This document shows, piece after piece, positions 46,433 to 58,397 of a stretch of 64,000 nt of DNA. The stretch is from Chamaecyparis obtusa (taxonomy: Eukaryota > Streptophyta > Pinopsida > Cupressales > Cupressaceae), in NCBI GenBank assembly GCA_027943335.1, contig BSBK01000760.1, forward strand, positions 2,896,001-2,960,000, written 5' to 3'. The position numbers and the translations under genes are program-made. The notes under the pieces are model-generated. The model ran no database searches, was not told the DNA's origin, and saw only the letters and a program-made list of their open reading frames with translations. Within the stretch, counting starts at the first letter, position 1. The number at the start of each line of letters is the position of its first letter.

Positions 46433-47439
46433 TGTTGCAAATTTTGGCACTCAAGTCAATAAGAAAATTTGTAAAATGTAATAGAAAAATGTTATATATG
46501 TCAAAATCTTGTCTTATATGATTGTCATTTTTTTGTCTCTTCTAAAATGATCCGAAGCTTAAACATTTAGATTGACAAGTTCTGAGTTTAGGTTATAGTA
46601 GACTGTATTAAGTCAGGTTTTTAATATAGAAGATAAAGTATTACTAGTTTTTTCCAATATTTATATGGCTTATATTCTAAAGTGATGTGTATACATGAAA
46701 AATGATTCAGAAAATTGAATACAAAATCCAGGGTTTACATCTCTCCTATGTGTATTATTTCTTTGAGTTATGAATAGATTCATTGCATGGAATTCCTCTG
46801 TGTATGTGTTGTCATTCTTCATCTTTGATCTAAAGATAAAATTAAATAAGCTTTGGATATAACACTAATTCTCTGGGGTTTGCATAAGGATATCAATAAG
46901 TAGTGTGAATTTAGGAGTTCTCTGATTAAAATTATCACAAGGTGGTAGTATTTTTTGAGATTATAAATCATTAATGTTCAGTATATTTTCTGTATTTCAC
47001 TTTGTAGTAAGATTTTTCCCAATGGATAAGGCACTGGTCAGGAATGAGCCTATTCTATAGAAATGACTGCTTAATGGAGTTTTGTTGTATTCCTAATCAT
47101 TGATATAAATCTGTCAAAATATTTGAAGTATTGTGACCTATAAATTATGTCTTATATAATGGTAATGGAGAATCAATAAATGAGTGGTTATCATTTAGTG
47201 TTTCCTTACCATATATTTGTTGAATTGAAATCCAGTCTATGATTGTTAAAATAAGGTTTTTTTTAATGGATTAGGAGCACCCTCCTTGGCCTTGTAGAGC
47301 CAAAAGTGCAGAGGGCAGTCTTGTGCCTATAGTTGGTCTAGTCGTCTTATAATTCTATATTTGGATCTAACCCCTCCTTAAAAACTATAGATGTATTGGT
47401 TGATACTAAAAGCATAAAGTCCGGTTTGAGGAACCAACA
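46433..47439 (+). repeat. 3' LTR of G2
   Basis: This is collinear with 32678-33750. It ends GAGGAACCAACA. It lacks 61 bp present in the other copy between two CCAAAGCTT repeats, and about 1,007 bp remain. It is followed by non-homologous sequence at 47440. Confidence 0.78.
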
Positions 47440-50400
47440 GGTATTTTGCTATTTTTATTTATCATTTATTTGCGGTACCTTTTGGGATATAAAACCTTTA
47501 GAATCCTTTGCTTATTTATTTTTTATGTTGGGTTTGTTATCCATGTGAGGTTTATTTAAAATAATTAATTAATGTACACATAATTCTATGTCATGGAACG
47601 CTCGATAATGGTTAACTTTAATTGAGTTTTACTTATGTGCTTGTTTGTTACATCTTATGTTATATTGCTTTCGCATTGTTATCATTATGTTTTTTGTAAA
47701 ATCTTAAGAAAACAATTATTTTGTAAACATAGCAACATGTTTTAGGTTAAATTATCTTGGGTTCCCTAGAGGGGCATTACATTTTGTGTATTAGAGTTGA
47801 TCACAGTTGTCACGACAAGTTAGGGATCAATGCTAGTTTGATCCTTATTGTTATTTTATTATTTTCTAGGAAGTACACCAAAGTGAATTCATATTTGTGG
47901 AATAAAGATGAATCAATCCATTTTGGGATTTGTATAATTTAATTTTTTTAATTTTTATGTCTTAAGTGATTTTAATTGCCCTTTTTGTATTTTGGCAAAA
48001 AGTTGCATATAATGAAGACATATACTTCATTTTGAGACTTAGTCATTTTGTAGTGCATTTTATTCCCACAACCCTCTTATGAGCATTTTAGAGGTTTCTT
48101 TGTTGGGTGGCTTCTACTGATAAATTTTTGTGGGTGGTGGCACATTGGATTCAGATTGTGATTGCTCCACTTTGTATGCAGGCTTGTCTAGTTTTGTGGA
48201 GGATTTTATTTATTATCTCCATTTTAGAGTTTTCTCCAAGTGGTGAGGTAGGGCTTCCTCAAATTTTCATTTCACTTCATTATTTGAATTAAAGTAGATT
48301 GGTATTAGTTCATGTGCTAAGAATTAGTATTCTCCCACATTTTCACTACTTTTAATTGCCCGATTGGGCTTGTATGATTTTATTTCAAAATCAAATGAAA
48401 AAAGTAATGTTAGGCGAGTCAAATTTTAATAAATGATAGGAATGTGTATTTTATTACAATTTTTCCTTATTGGAAGTTTTAGATCCAAAGAGCATCTTTA
48501 TATTTTTAAGTTTTAATGTTTGAATTTTTGAGCTTTTTCATGGCCTCTAATGATAGTTTTTCCCTTGGACCTATATATGGTCCTGATTGGGATTTTGTAG
48601 AATTGGGAATCTTGTCATTTTGACAATTGATTATTTTGTTGAGTAATGACTTTAGTGTATGAGATTTTAATATTGAGAGGATTCTTGGTTGTTTCGTTAG
48701 CTTATGAGCCATGTGAGTGTGTACCCAAGATTAACCCTTAAACCTTTTATTTTGGTCATCCCTTTCCTTGAAGAGATTTCAATCCTAATTTTATTGAATT
48801 TTTGGGATATTGTGTATGTGAGAACCAATGGGTTCTCCAGGAATCACAAGATTTCACTTTTGATTTTGGGGGATTTTCTTCAATGCCTTATTTTGCCTAC
48901 CCTCTAATGTTGGATTATTGCCATGTTGACATATTTTGGTTGTTGGCCTTGGTTGTATCATGTGATTATGATGGGATCATGAGGTCAAAATGAATAGAGG
49001 GCATTCTAGTTAATTAATACCACTATCCAAACTTCCCCTTTTATTACCAATTTTATGGTTGTACACACCAAGCTGTTATATAGCTGAAAGTTGGTACTTT
49101 TGTGTATTTTGTGCTTTAAGAGCCTTCCTTGTGCTTATTAAGGTGTACGAAAAATTGCATTGGGATTGTTTCTCTTGGAAATGAGGCCAATTGAGTGTTC
49201 TTTTGTTTTATGCTATTGCATTGGTTTTGTTGGCTTATGTTAATGCTGAATTTGAGATCAAGTCTTGATTCACTAATGTTTGTGTTGAGATGACATCATG
49301 AGAACAATTGATTTATGCCTTTTTGGGATCTACGAGGGATGCGTGCTCTTGTTTTGAGACCAATCGATCTTTCCTTTCTTCATTTTGAATTTGAGAGTCT
49401 TTTATTACATTATTCTTGTATTACAATTGTTATTTACTACCTCAGAGATGAACTTAGGAGTTTGGTTGTTGGAGTGGGGTGGCTCCTAACGTGGATCTTA
49501 GAATGTAAATGGCTAGCACAAAAAATATCAAGGATTCCTCAAAAGGTGATAACATAATAAAATAAATTGGGGGGCAAAAACTAATAAGAGTTAATTTGAT
49601 TGCTTGGATACCCAAGGATGTTGATCGAAGGTAAGTCAGTGCTTGGTTGTTCAAGGATGTTGGTAGAAGGAATTATATCTAGTTGTTCGATGGCATTGTT
49701 GAAATATGCATACCAAGTGTAGCCATCTATGAATATTGACCAAAATCTCAATGTTACAGGGGCCATCACATGCCATGTAATGATACTCTATTCTTGATTC
49801 CTTGCACTAAACCATTGTTAGTATTGAGTAGTGATCTTGGTGTACTTGCATTCTCTATATCTACATGTTGAGTGTTCGAGCCACATTACATTTTTTTAAT
49901 CTATAACTGAGTGACTACATTGGGATTACTATACCATCCCTTGATTCTTGCACTTGTATGGCATGAGTGATAGTCTACTTTGTCTATGCATATTATGTGT
50001 TTGGGTCATGTGACCATCTCTATGAGCATGGTCAGGTGGGCCTAAGGGTACTGCATGGTTTGGTGGCATTGCGTGTCACTATTGGGGACTAATGTATAGG
50101 TGAAAAACTAATTATAGTTCTATAAAATTGAGTATGATGATCTCTCTTTAATCCCCTTGTACTTACTTTTAGTGATTTCATATTATATTTCTATGCTTAG
50201 TAGATTAGTTTCATTTATGTTAATTTTATCAAGTGATTATGGCCTTAATCAAGGGTATACAATACTCCATGGTGTGGATGTAGATGTTAGCTAGCTATAC
50301 ATTGGTTTTGACTTAGGTACTTTTATTTAACTTTTCCAATTTTATTAGGAAAAATTATGGATCGACACATGCACTTGCTCTGACATTTGCATAGATCAAT

Positions 50401-51409
50401 GTCTCTACATGTAGAATGACATTTCCAAGTCTCTAGTATAAGAATTTTGCCAGAGAATTTTACCAGTTATTCAATCGATGTTTTCATTTTAAACTAATAT
50501 CCTTTGTGGTTTTACATCTCTGCCTACCTTTGGCACCTTTTTCAAGTTTCATGCTTTATTGGAATCATTGTTATACCTTCCATTATTATTTGATCTAGTC
50601 ATATTCTACGGTGGTTATTTTGTATTCCTTGTCATAAAAAGGAAATGAAATTGTATGATTAATCATCATAGGAACACTTTCCATTGGTATAAAAATGAAT
50701 CATTGTTTAGATGGATTCAAAGAATGGATTTAGTCTCCCCTATTTGTATGATGTGAGTTATTGCTAGCTTGGCCTTGTGTAGCTCAATGGATATTATTTT
50801 GGCTCTTGTTAGGTGATCTCAAGAATATGTGTGTATTTAGGGTTTCATGGAACACTTGGGAATGATTGTAATACTTTCACTTCTACACGATCATGTGATG
50901 ATCGTTGTATGTTTCTTTAGTGCTAATGAAATATATGATATTTTTATGTACTATTGAAGTTAATGCTTATGTAATTAAAATAAAAATATATATTTTTATG
51001 CACTATTGCGGTTAATGCTTATGTAATTAAAAAAATAAATTTTTACTAGTGCATACTTTAGCCTATTGTTCCATAGGTTCCTTTGCAGGGAATTACAAGT
51101 TTTTGAACTTTTGAGGCCATCACTTGAGAAAAAAAATTTTATTTTTAAAATTTTACATGTCATTAGAAAGCTCTCAATATTCACTATACAAATCTTAGCT
51201 CCTTTATAAGTACTTTTTCAAGTACATAGTGGTATATATTTATTCATTTCTTATTTTTCATTATGTCTCAACTAATATAGTTGCATAGGAGTTAGTTTCT
51301 CTTGTCATGGGATAGGGAGAGTAGAGTCATCCTCTTTATGATGTCATATTTCCCTTACTCTTTCCTAATAGAAAAATCACTTCGAAGGGTGAATTTTTTA
51401 AGAATCTCA
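47440..51409. other. No recognisable feature (4 kb)
   Basis: This is AT-rich sequence without a long open frame, LTR ends, primer sites or domain motifs that I can identify. It may be old decayed repeat or genuine flank of G2. It contains one 52 bp tandem duplication. Confidence 0.6.
50941..51044. repeat. Two-copy tandem repeat, 52 bp period
   Basis: TTTTTATG(T/C)ACTATTG followed by GTTAATGCTTATGTAATTAA starts at 50941 and again at 50993, with only a few differences. Confidence 0.8.
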
Positions 51410-52658
51410 TGTTAGGATAGGAAAGATAAAGTATTGAGAGAGGAGGGGTGAATCAGTATCCTCAAAAACTTTTACTAAATCAACAATCTGCAATAGTAGT
51501 GTCTATCTAACCAACTGATTCCATTGTTTGGAACATACATTCAAATAACTTGTAAATGTAAAGTGCATGAAAACAAACAACAAATCATTCATGAAATATA
51601 ACAAATGACACAACTATTTTGGTTACACAACCCTTGTTAAAAGGTAAAAACTGCAGTGGGGATGGCACCCACAAATTCTTCACTACTGTAGTAAATAAAG
51701 TATGCTAGTTAAGGATACAAGTGTGATCACTTCTGGTGATCTTATCCTATTAGGAGTAACTTAAGATTGATTAGATCTACCTTGTAAAAGGATTTTAGAA
51801 ACACCAAATAAGTGTGCACTCGGTTAGGAGATTTACAACAGATGGTTAAGTCTACTCTGTTAAGAGATTTTCAATCCTTCTATAATGGCTAAAAGATAAT
51901 AGAAAATATTTGCAATTGACAACTTCAACTTGTCTGAATCAGATCTATGAAATGCTAAATAGTTTTCACAATGATGTGTAGTATATTACTCTCTGTCCTT
52001 CTCGCTAGCCTTGTATGTTTTTGATAAAACTGAATACTATTTCTGATAACTACTCATTCATGTAAAACATTGTCTGAATTCTAATGTCCTATAGGCAGTT
52101 ACTTCTTCATGAAATCCTTGTCATGTCCTTCTCCTTACCTATGTCAAAATGACATTAATTAAAATTCTATAGAAAATTGCTTTGACCTAATTAGGTTTAG
52201 ATCATCTTAGAAAACCTAAGATCTACAGTGTACAAAAATAACCTAGATCTAACTATTACATAGGAATCATCACAACAATTAATGATCACATCCAAAATAA
52301 CTATGCCTCGATCTTGGTAAAATGTTTATAGATCTCTGAAAACCATTTTCATAGAGATATGTGCCATTACTGATTACTATGCCATTTCCTGAACAACTCA
52401 ATAAACACTGCATTCTTTGTTCAGTGAATAACCTGATGCTTGGTGTGTAGAATGCTCGATGCTTGGTATACTTTGACGCTCGTTTAACATGCTTGGTTAA
52501 GCCTGTATCTGTTTAACTTTCAGTTCTTCCTTGAGATTTCTCGATATGAAGTCTTTGTAAGTTCAACCGACTAGCTTCTATAGCTTCTTATTTCATCTTT
52601 TACCGACTGATCTTAGTTGATACTAATGAAAATACTTAATGCTTAAATAGAGATAACA
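51410..52658 (-). repeat. 3' LTR of element J
   Basis: The LTR runs from TGTTAGGATAGG to AGAGATAACA, 1,249 bp. It is collinear with 58398-59664 and shows small differences such as GGTTACACAACCC against GGTTATGCAGAAACCC. Confidence 0.9.
51432..51458 (-). other. LTR-end hairpin of J (3' LTR copy)
   Basis: TATTGA (51432-51437) faces TCAGTA (51453-51458): five pairs plus one wobble. The loop is GAGAGGAGGGGTGAA, so the G run is short and interrupted. Confidence 0.6.
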
Positions 52659-52672
52659 ATCTCCCTGTTTGG
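52659..52672 (-). promoter_or_regulatory. Polypurine tract of J
   Basis: ATCTCCCTGTTTGG touches the LTR. AATCCCCCTCG near 52770 and TTTCCCCCTTTTTT near 52826 are additional purine-rich copies in the element sense. Confidence 0.7.
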
Positions 52673-52865
52673 GACTAGTATCAAAACCATAATGTATATA
52701 TGCTGAATCTCAAAAAATTTCTAACTTCATATATTCATATACCCAAAATTTACTAACTCTTCTACAAAAAAATCCCCCTCGAAGCATGCTCTTGGTATGT
52801 AGTGAAGTACATTGGCATATACATGATTTCCCCCTTTTTTAAATTAATACCAAATCAAAATGTAC

Positions 52866-55800
52866 TTAAAGCTTATCAAATATATGCTGGTGGGTTTTCT
52901 TCAGTGAAGCCAAGAGGTTTTCCCATTCCTCTTTCAAGTTGGCGAGAGTAATGTGCTCAAGACCGACTTGTGCATGCATAGCGAATATGTTCTCCAAAAC
53001 TAATATCTCTGGTGTAGCTACCAAGGCTTGTGCCTTCACAATGTGTCTCTCAATGATCTTTAGGTGAGGAAGCAACTTGGCTTGTAGCTTGGTGACTTGG
53101 TCACTTATGATATCTTCCTTCTTCCTTAGACCTACTCTCAACTACCACAATTCTTGTACTTTAAGGATATGCTTATGAAAATCATTTGGCTCGGTTAGAG
53201 AATCGTTTGCACTGGCTAAGATGTTTGCATCTAGCTTCTTGATTTTATTACTGACCTCAGTAGTGAATGTTTCCATAGTGCATAATTTAAATAAAATTTG
53301 AATTATTTTCTGAGTTATTGATTGTAGCTCGATTATAACCTCAGAAAGCTTTACCTTATTCATTGCCACTTCTTGGCTAATATTTTCTACTAATTTGAAT
53401 TGTATTTTTGCCTCTGCCCTTTCCTATATCCTTTTCTCAGCATCTATGTCTGGGGCATTAATATGTTGTGTAAGAGTTTCAAGTTGGTCCAAAATAGGTG
53501 TATCTTCATTTATTTGGACATCGGGAATAACCTACTGCAGAATGTCTCTTACATCCTCTAAGATCTACTTACTCTTACTTTCCTTCCTCAATTTTTCTTG
53601 TGCGGCCTTCCATGTGCACAACTCTCCATACTTTATCATCTCCTTGGGGACCAAATTTCTTGGGTCATAGTCAGGAATCTCAATTACTTCATCCAAGGTG
53701 ACTGGCCCTTTTCCATGTTTCTTCTTCTTGTTCTTGGAATCTTGTGGAGATAACTTAACAATTGGAACAAGAGCTTTTACCTCTACATTTGTCTTGTCTA
53801 GCTTGGTTGACACTGTTTATTCCTTATTTTTCTCCTTGGTGACTTGAGTCTCAGTCGATTGAGTTGGAGCCTCTGATGTAGTGTTAGTTTCAGTGGTCTT
53901 TGTAAGCTTAGGATCTTCCTGTGCCTATGTGTCAACCTCTTTCTCCTTAGGCTAATTTGTCTCTTCAGTACCTTGAGTGCTTGTTCCTTGTTCCCCTATT
54001 GTATCCTTCTACTACTTGGGGATTGAGCCTTCAGGTTCCTTTTGCGTTATGATTTCAACTGCTTGAACTAATATATGAAGGGAACCTAGTACAATACTTA
54101 TTGCTAGCTCGGTGGGGGCTTGTTCTTCTTGTTGAGCTCCAACAACTTCAATGTCCTCACTAGTCTTAATGTCGTCAAGATCACCATTAGTGATGTCCTC
54201 TTTGAGTACATCATTTGAACCATCATTGATTCCCTGTATAATCACCTGCTCAAGTGCATCCTGGTTTATTTCTTGGTAATCAGTGGCAACATTAGTATCA
54301 AGTGCCTCAGTGTCTGATAGCTCAATGAGTTTCTTAGGTGATAGATCTGCATCATCTGAATGGATGCATTTTCCTTTCCTTTTTGTCTTCCTCTCAGGTA
54401 TTATGGCCAAAGCCATCTTGTCTACCTCAGCTCAGGCTTGTAGAATTGAATTCCACAACAACTAACTATTCTCATTAATTTTTGCCAGATTTTCATCAAG
54501 TATTTGTAGTACCTAACTTTTCAGTACAAATCTTTTGGAATATATCTTCATTAATTCCTCAATCTCAAGGATTGTCAATGTTGGCATTTCCATTACTAGG
54601 GACTGGTCTCTCATTCTCTTCTTAGTTTTTAATGCATAAGTCCATCTAGTTGATATCTTATCATATAAACTTTGTGGTACATACTTGGAAAACTCTATAG
54701 GTACCTTCTTAAATTTTATCATCATCTTTATTACTGCTTCTTCTATTTTGTTCTGATCCTCGGTTGATAAATGTTCAAACTAATTTGTTTTTGGGTCACT
54801 AAGACCTCCAGTTTCTATTATATCTTCTGCAACCTCATCAATTGAATGATCCTTATTCACAACTTTAAATTGATCTATGTTATCTTCTTCTTCATCATCA
54901 ATATCATATCTTCCTCTTATCAACTTCCTTCTTTTCTTTGGTGCCTCAGAGGTAGCTTTAGTACCTCTCTTCTTCTGATAAGTCTTGGTCAGTGTAGGCC
55001 TTGATATTTTGACAAATCCTCTCTTTAGTGGTGGTGAAGCTCCAGTGGTTGACCTTGTTTGTGCCCTAGTTTTCACTTCTTCCTGCTTCTTCTTTGGAGT
55101 GGGCTTAATCGGTGTAGGTTCTACATCTTTGTCAGACTCGGTTGCCTCATCATCATGTGCTTTATCATTAATAAGTAATTGACCTTCAGTTTATACTTCA
55201 ACCGAAATGTCCTTGGATGCTTCTGCATCATCATCTCCAAAAAAATTCTTCAATTTATTTATCATTTTTCTACATTTCTTGGTTGCCTTCCCAATGACTA
55301 GATCCATTCTAATTCTTTATCTAGCTTCCTCATAGGTTCCAAACCTAGTATATTTTGGATCCTTAGGCTCTTCCAGTAAAGCCTTGATTGACCTAGAGGC
55401 TTGGTCAATATCAATTTTGTATCCCATTGGGGCTAACCACTTTGTTCTTGGTTCTACTACCTTAATTAGTGTGTAATCTATATCCACTAGAAAATAGATG
55501 TCATGTTCATATTTTTCTACCAATTGTCTCAGTATTCTTCTCCTTGTGTTCATCCTGTCCTTGAATTTTCTCAAAGTAAACATCCACCATGATTGCAAAA
55601 TTATCACCCAAACTCTTTATCAAATAAGTAATTTGAAGTGTCACAGGCTTGTCGGTAGTCCAATCAACATTAACAATTGAAGAGAAAAAGTTTTGCACAT
55701 AAAAGAATATGCAAAGAAATAGAGATCCAAACTTACATGTGTTGGATTTTGTCGATCAAATAGTCTTCATATTCTCCTCAATTTGTCTCAACAACAACTC

Positions 55801-56400
55801 GGCAAGATCTAACTGAAATCCCTTTTTCACCATTTTGTATGCAATGTCAACTACTCCACACAGTACACTGTTGGGTCTTCTTGATTGAAATATTTTATAT
55901 CCAATGACATATGCACCAAACCTTGTTTCAGGATCTGTGATTGTGTTAACTTTCAATCCTCTGTCATCTCATTCTGCTCCAATTGCTTTTTCTAGCTCAT
56001 TTCTCACTGCACTCCTTATTTCTTTGACTTTTTTAGTGGTAGGGTAGCCTGTTACCACATGTATGGTATCCTTTGTTACTTTTACAAGCTCATCCAGCCA
56101 AAGTTTCCCATCATGGTAATGACTCAAAAAAATTCTTATCCATTCATTCCTCAAAACCTTTGAAAAATGAAGGGCATTAGTCAAACCCTTGACTCTTAAA
56201 TGCTCATGGTCATCCTTTAATTTTCCATTAACCCTAGGTGGTATGCTTGAAAAAGATCTGATTTTGTCAATCTGTGAAGTAACTTCAGGGTGAAGTTAGT
56301 ACTTTGGCTCATCACATGTAGTAGAAACAATTAATCTTACTTCCTCCTCATCTACATTCTTGGATTGGTTAACCTTAGATTCGGACCCCATGTTCTTCAT
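52866..56400 (-). pseudogene. Element J ORF2, large unknown protein
   Basis: This is homologous to B and F ORF2. The ATG at 56400 (MKNMGSESK) follows a TATA-like promoter region. Blocks in order: WIRIFLSHYHDGKLWLDELV and IHVVTGYPTTKKV (about 56150-56030), LAELLLRQIEENMK near 55790, KFGSLFLCIFFY near 55720, VEPRTKWLAPMGYKIDID near 55455 and EEPKDPKYTRFGTYEEAR near 55340. The last two match B and F blocks closely. A basic segment (KKRGTKATSEAPKKRRK, near 54950) and acidic low-complexity stretches precede a helical C-terminus (53369-52866). The basic segment could be a nuclear localisation signal. Stops at about 55968, 55756 and 55317 and others break it. No enzyme motif seen. Confidence 0.7.
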
Positions 56401-57172
56401 TTAGGGTTTGGAGAAATAACAAATAAATAGCTCAGAGAGAATAACACTTACTCATAACAATGATGAAAAAACTCAGATTCCTTCAAATCTTTTCTCAAAT
56501 GCTCTGAAAATATTTTTCTCAAATTGGCTCTATAGACTCTTATCTCTTCGTGATCGTAGTGTGAAAAAATAAGCTAAGTCCACCATGTATTTATAGTATT
56601 TTGAACTTCTCACCCAAACCTTTTTGCAATAAATGCTTGACCTAACATGTCTCAGTGACAACTGTAACTCTCGGTGTATACCACAAAATAACATAAGCTT
56701 GGTTAACACATGAAATTCCACTCAGTTAATACTGATGCTCAGTTAACCTTGCTTATAGTTACCAACCAATAACTTCTCACTCGATCTAGCATATACCGAC
56801 TATAAATACTTAAAGCTCAAAACATGTAACACCATAATGCATCTTAATTAATGCAGATTTGGTATGTGAAAACTTGATATAAGGAACTGTTTGATAGATA
56901 TATCTAATTTGAATTATCATTTTCATACATACCTTTTCAGCTTAGGTGGAGGTGGTGATGTCACCCAATCCAATGGACGAGGTGTCACTAACTGCATTGC
57001 TTGACTCAGCATTATCACCTGATTCTTTTCTCCACATAGTGTTTCTTATCCTCATGATATCTTCAATTTTATTACCATTCTCATAGATTTGTGTTTCTGA
57101 TGCTCAGTCTGTACAATATTTACTTAAGTGACTGACTTTGTGATAGTGTAAACATGCCATACCAGTACTTAT
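56401..57172 (-). promoter_or_regulatory. Promoter-like spacer before J ORF2
   Basis: In the element sense CTATAAATA (plus strand 56588-56596) lies about 190 bases before the ORF2 ATG. Pyrimidine-rich, ATG-poor sequence and AAACCCTAA just before the start look like a plant Pol II promoter and leader. The part nearer ORF1 is non-coding without other signals. Transcription from it is inferred. Confidence 0.5.
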
Positions 57173-58335
57173 CTAGCTAGAAGATCTGCCTCTCCAATTC
57201 TTCCTCATGCAGTTAGCTGCAATATCTCCATATCTTCCACATGTTGTATAGTTAATCCATGTGTTATAATCCCGAGTATAATCATTACCTTGTCTTTTCG
57301 GCTGATAGTTCTTGTTTTGTCCTTTCGGTGTCCAGACTCGCTTCATCTTTGTTCTGCATTCTTGTGAGGTATGTCCATGCATGTTGTAAGTGTGACAATA
57401 TTTCTCCATGTAGGTTTGTTAGGAGTCCTATCCAACTTAGATCTGGACTCATGTTTTTGATGTCCAAACTTGTTACAAATATAATAATGACCATTAAACT
57501 TAGGAGTGGTCATAGGATTACCTTTTTCTTTACTCTTGCAAGCATTTGATGTGTGGCCTAGTTTACCATAGTGATATCATGATAGTTTCTTAGGTCTTTG
57601 ACTCTTGTAGGTGTTCATATGTTCAACATGCTTAGATGATTCACCTTGCTTGGTATAGCCTAATCCAGTAGTACTTCCAAGTCCTCTTTGACTGATAAAA
57701 AATTCATCAATTTTCCTAGAACTATCTTTAGTTAACTTCATCATTTCACTAGGTTGATGTTGCATCTTCACTTCATTTTTCAGTCTTTCATTTTCTTCTC
57801 TAAGTTCACCAATGTCTTCAAGTTTTCTTATTAACTCACTATTCACTCGGTTGATTTCCTAACTTACAACAACCATCTGATTAGATATCTCAAAGTGATG
57901 CTCGGTAAGTCTCAATATCTCAGATTCTTTTTCTTGTAGTTTTTCAGTCATTTGTCTTTTGTCTTCAACAACCAAATTTATCTCTTGTTAAGCTTGTCTA
58001 GCATTATTCATCACATCAACCATTCTTACCATTTGTGCTTCTTGACCGATCTGCATGGCTTTAACTTGTTCAGTCAGATGAAGATTTTTCTCACATAAAT
58101 CAGAAATTTCTCCTTCATATATATTAGATATACTGCCTGATCTCGATCTGGAAATCTCAAATGGATCATCAATGTCTTCTTCATGATAATCAGTTTCACA
58201 TTTCTGAATATCCTTATCTTTTCTTTGAACCGGTAACTTCTTCAATTCATCCTTTTCTTTCTTGTATTGTTCAATGAAGATTTGCATCCGAATCTTTTGA
58301 TTCTCAATAGTCTTGTCCAACTTGTATCTTTCCAT
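57173..58335 (-). pseudogene. Element J ORF1, coiled coil plus zinc knuckles
   Basis: The ATG at 58335 (MERYKLDKTIENQKIRMQIF) starts a charged coiled coil. A second helical segment spans 57846-57700. Knuckles follow: YHYGKLGHTSNAC near 57570 (its first Cys is now a stop), YCHTYNMHGHTSQEC near 57390 and TTCGRYGDIAANC near 57220, in different frames. This is the same order as in B and F ORF1. Probable RNA-binding gag-like protein. Confidence 0.7.
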
Positions 58336-58383
58336 CTTTCCATCTTTCCTCTTCAGTGATTAAACTTCCAAATAAGAGATCTA

Positions 58384-58395
58384 GCTCTGATACCA
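58384..58395 (-). promoter_or_regulatory. Primer binding site of element J
   Basis: GCTCTGATACCA is a perfect initiator tRNA-Met primer site complement, 2 bp from the LTR. Confidence 0.95.
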
Positions 58396-58397
58396 AT

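Larger units (their letters stand above)
32678..47439 (+). mobile_element. Ty3/gypsy element G2, Tat-like, 14.8 kb
   Basis: This is a very long gypsy element: LTR, gag, protease, archaeal-type RNase H, RT, RNase H, integrase, a 1.5 kb gap, accessory ORF3, LTR. RT before integrase gives Ty3/gypsy. The second RNase H is known from the Tat lineage. The LTR at its left is preceded by the end of another copy's ORF3, so G1 and G2 are in tandem. All frames are interrupted by stops. Confidence 0.85.

Noticed and set aside
47440..51409. Possible host gene in the 4 kb without retroelement features
   Set aside because: The longest frames are about 60-80 codons in either strand, with no splice-consistent chain or known motif.
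9964..58395. GCTCTGATACCA sequences as tRNA gene fragments
   Set aside because: Each sits 2 bp from an LTR edge, so they are primer binding sites; no cloverleaf surrounds them.
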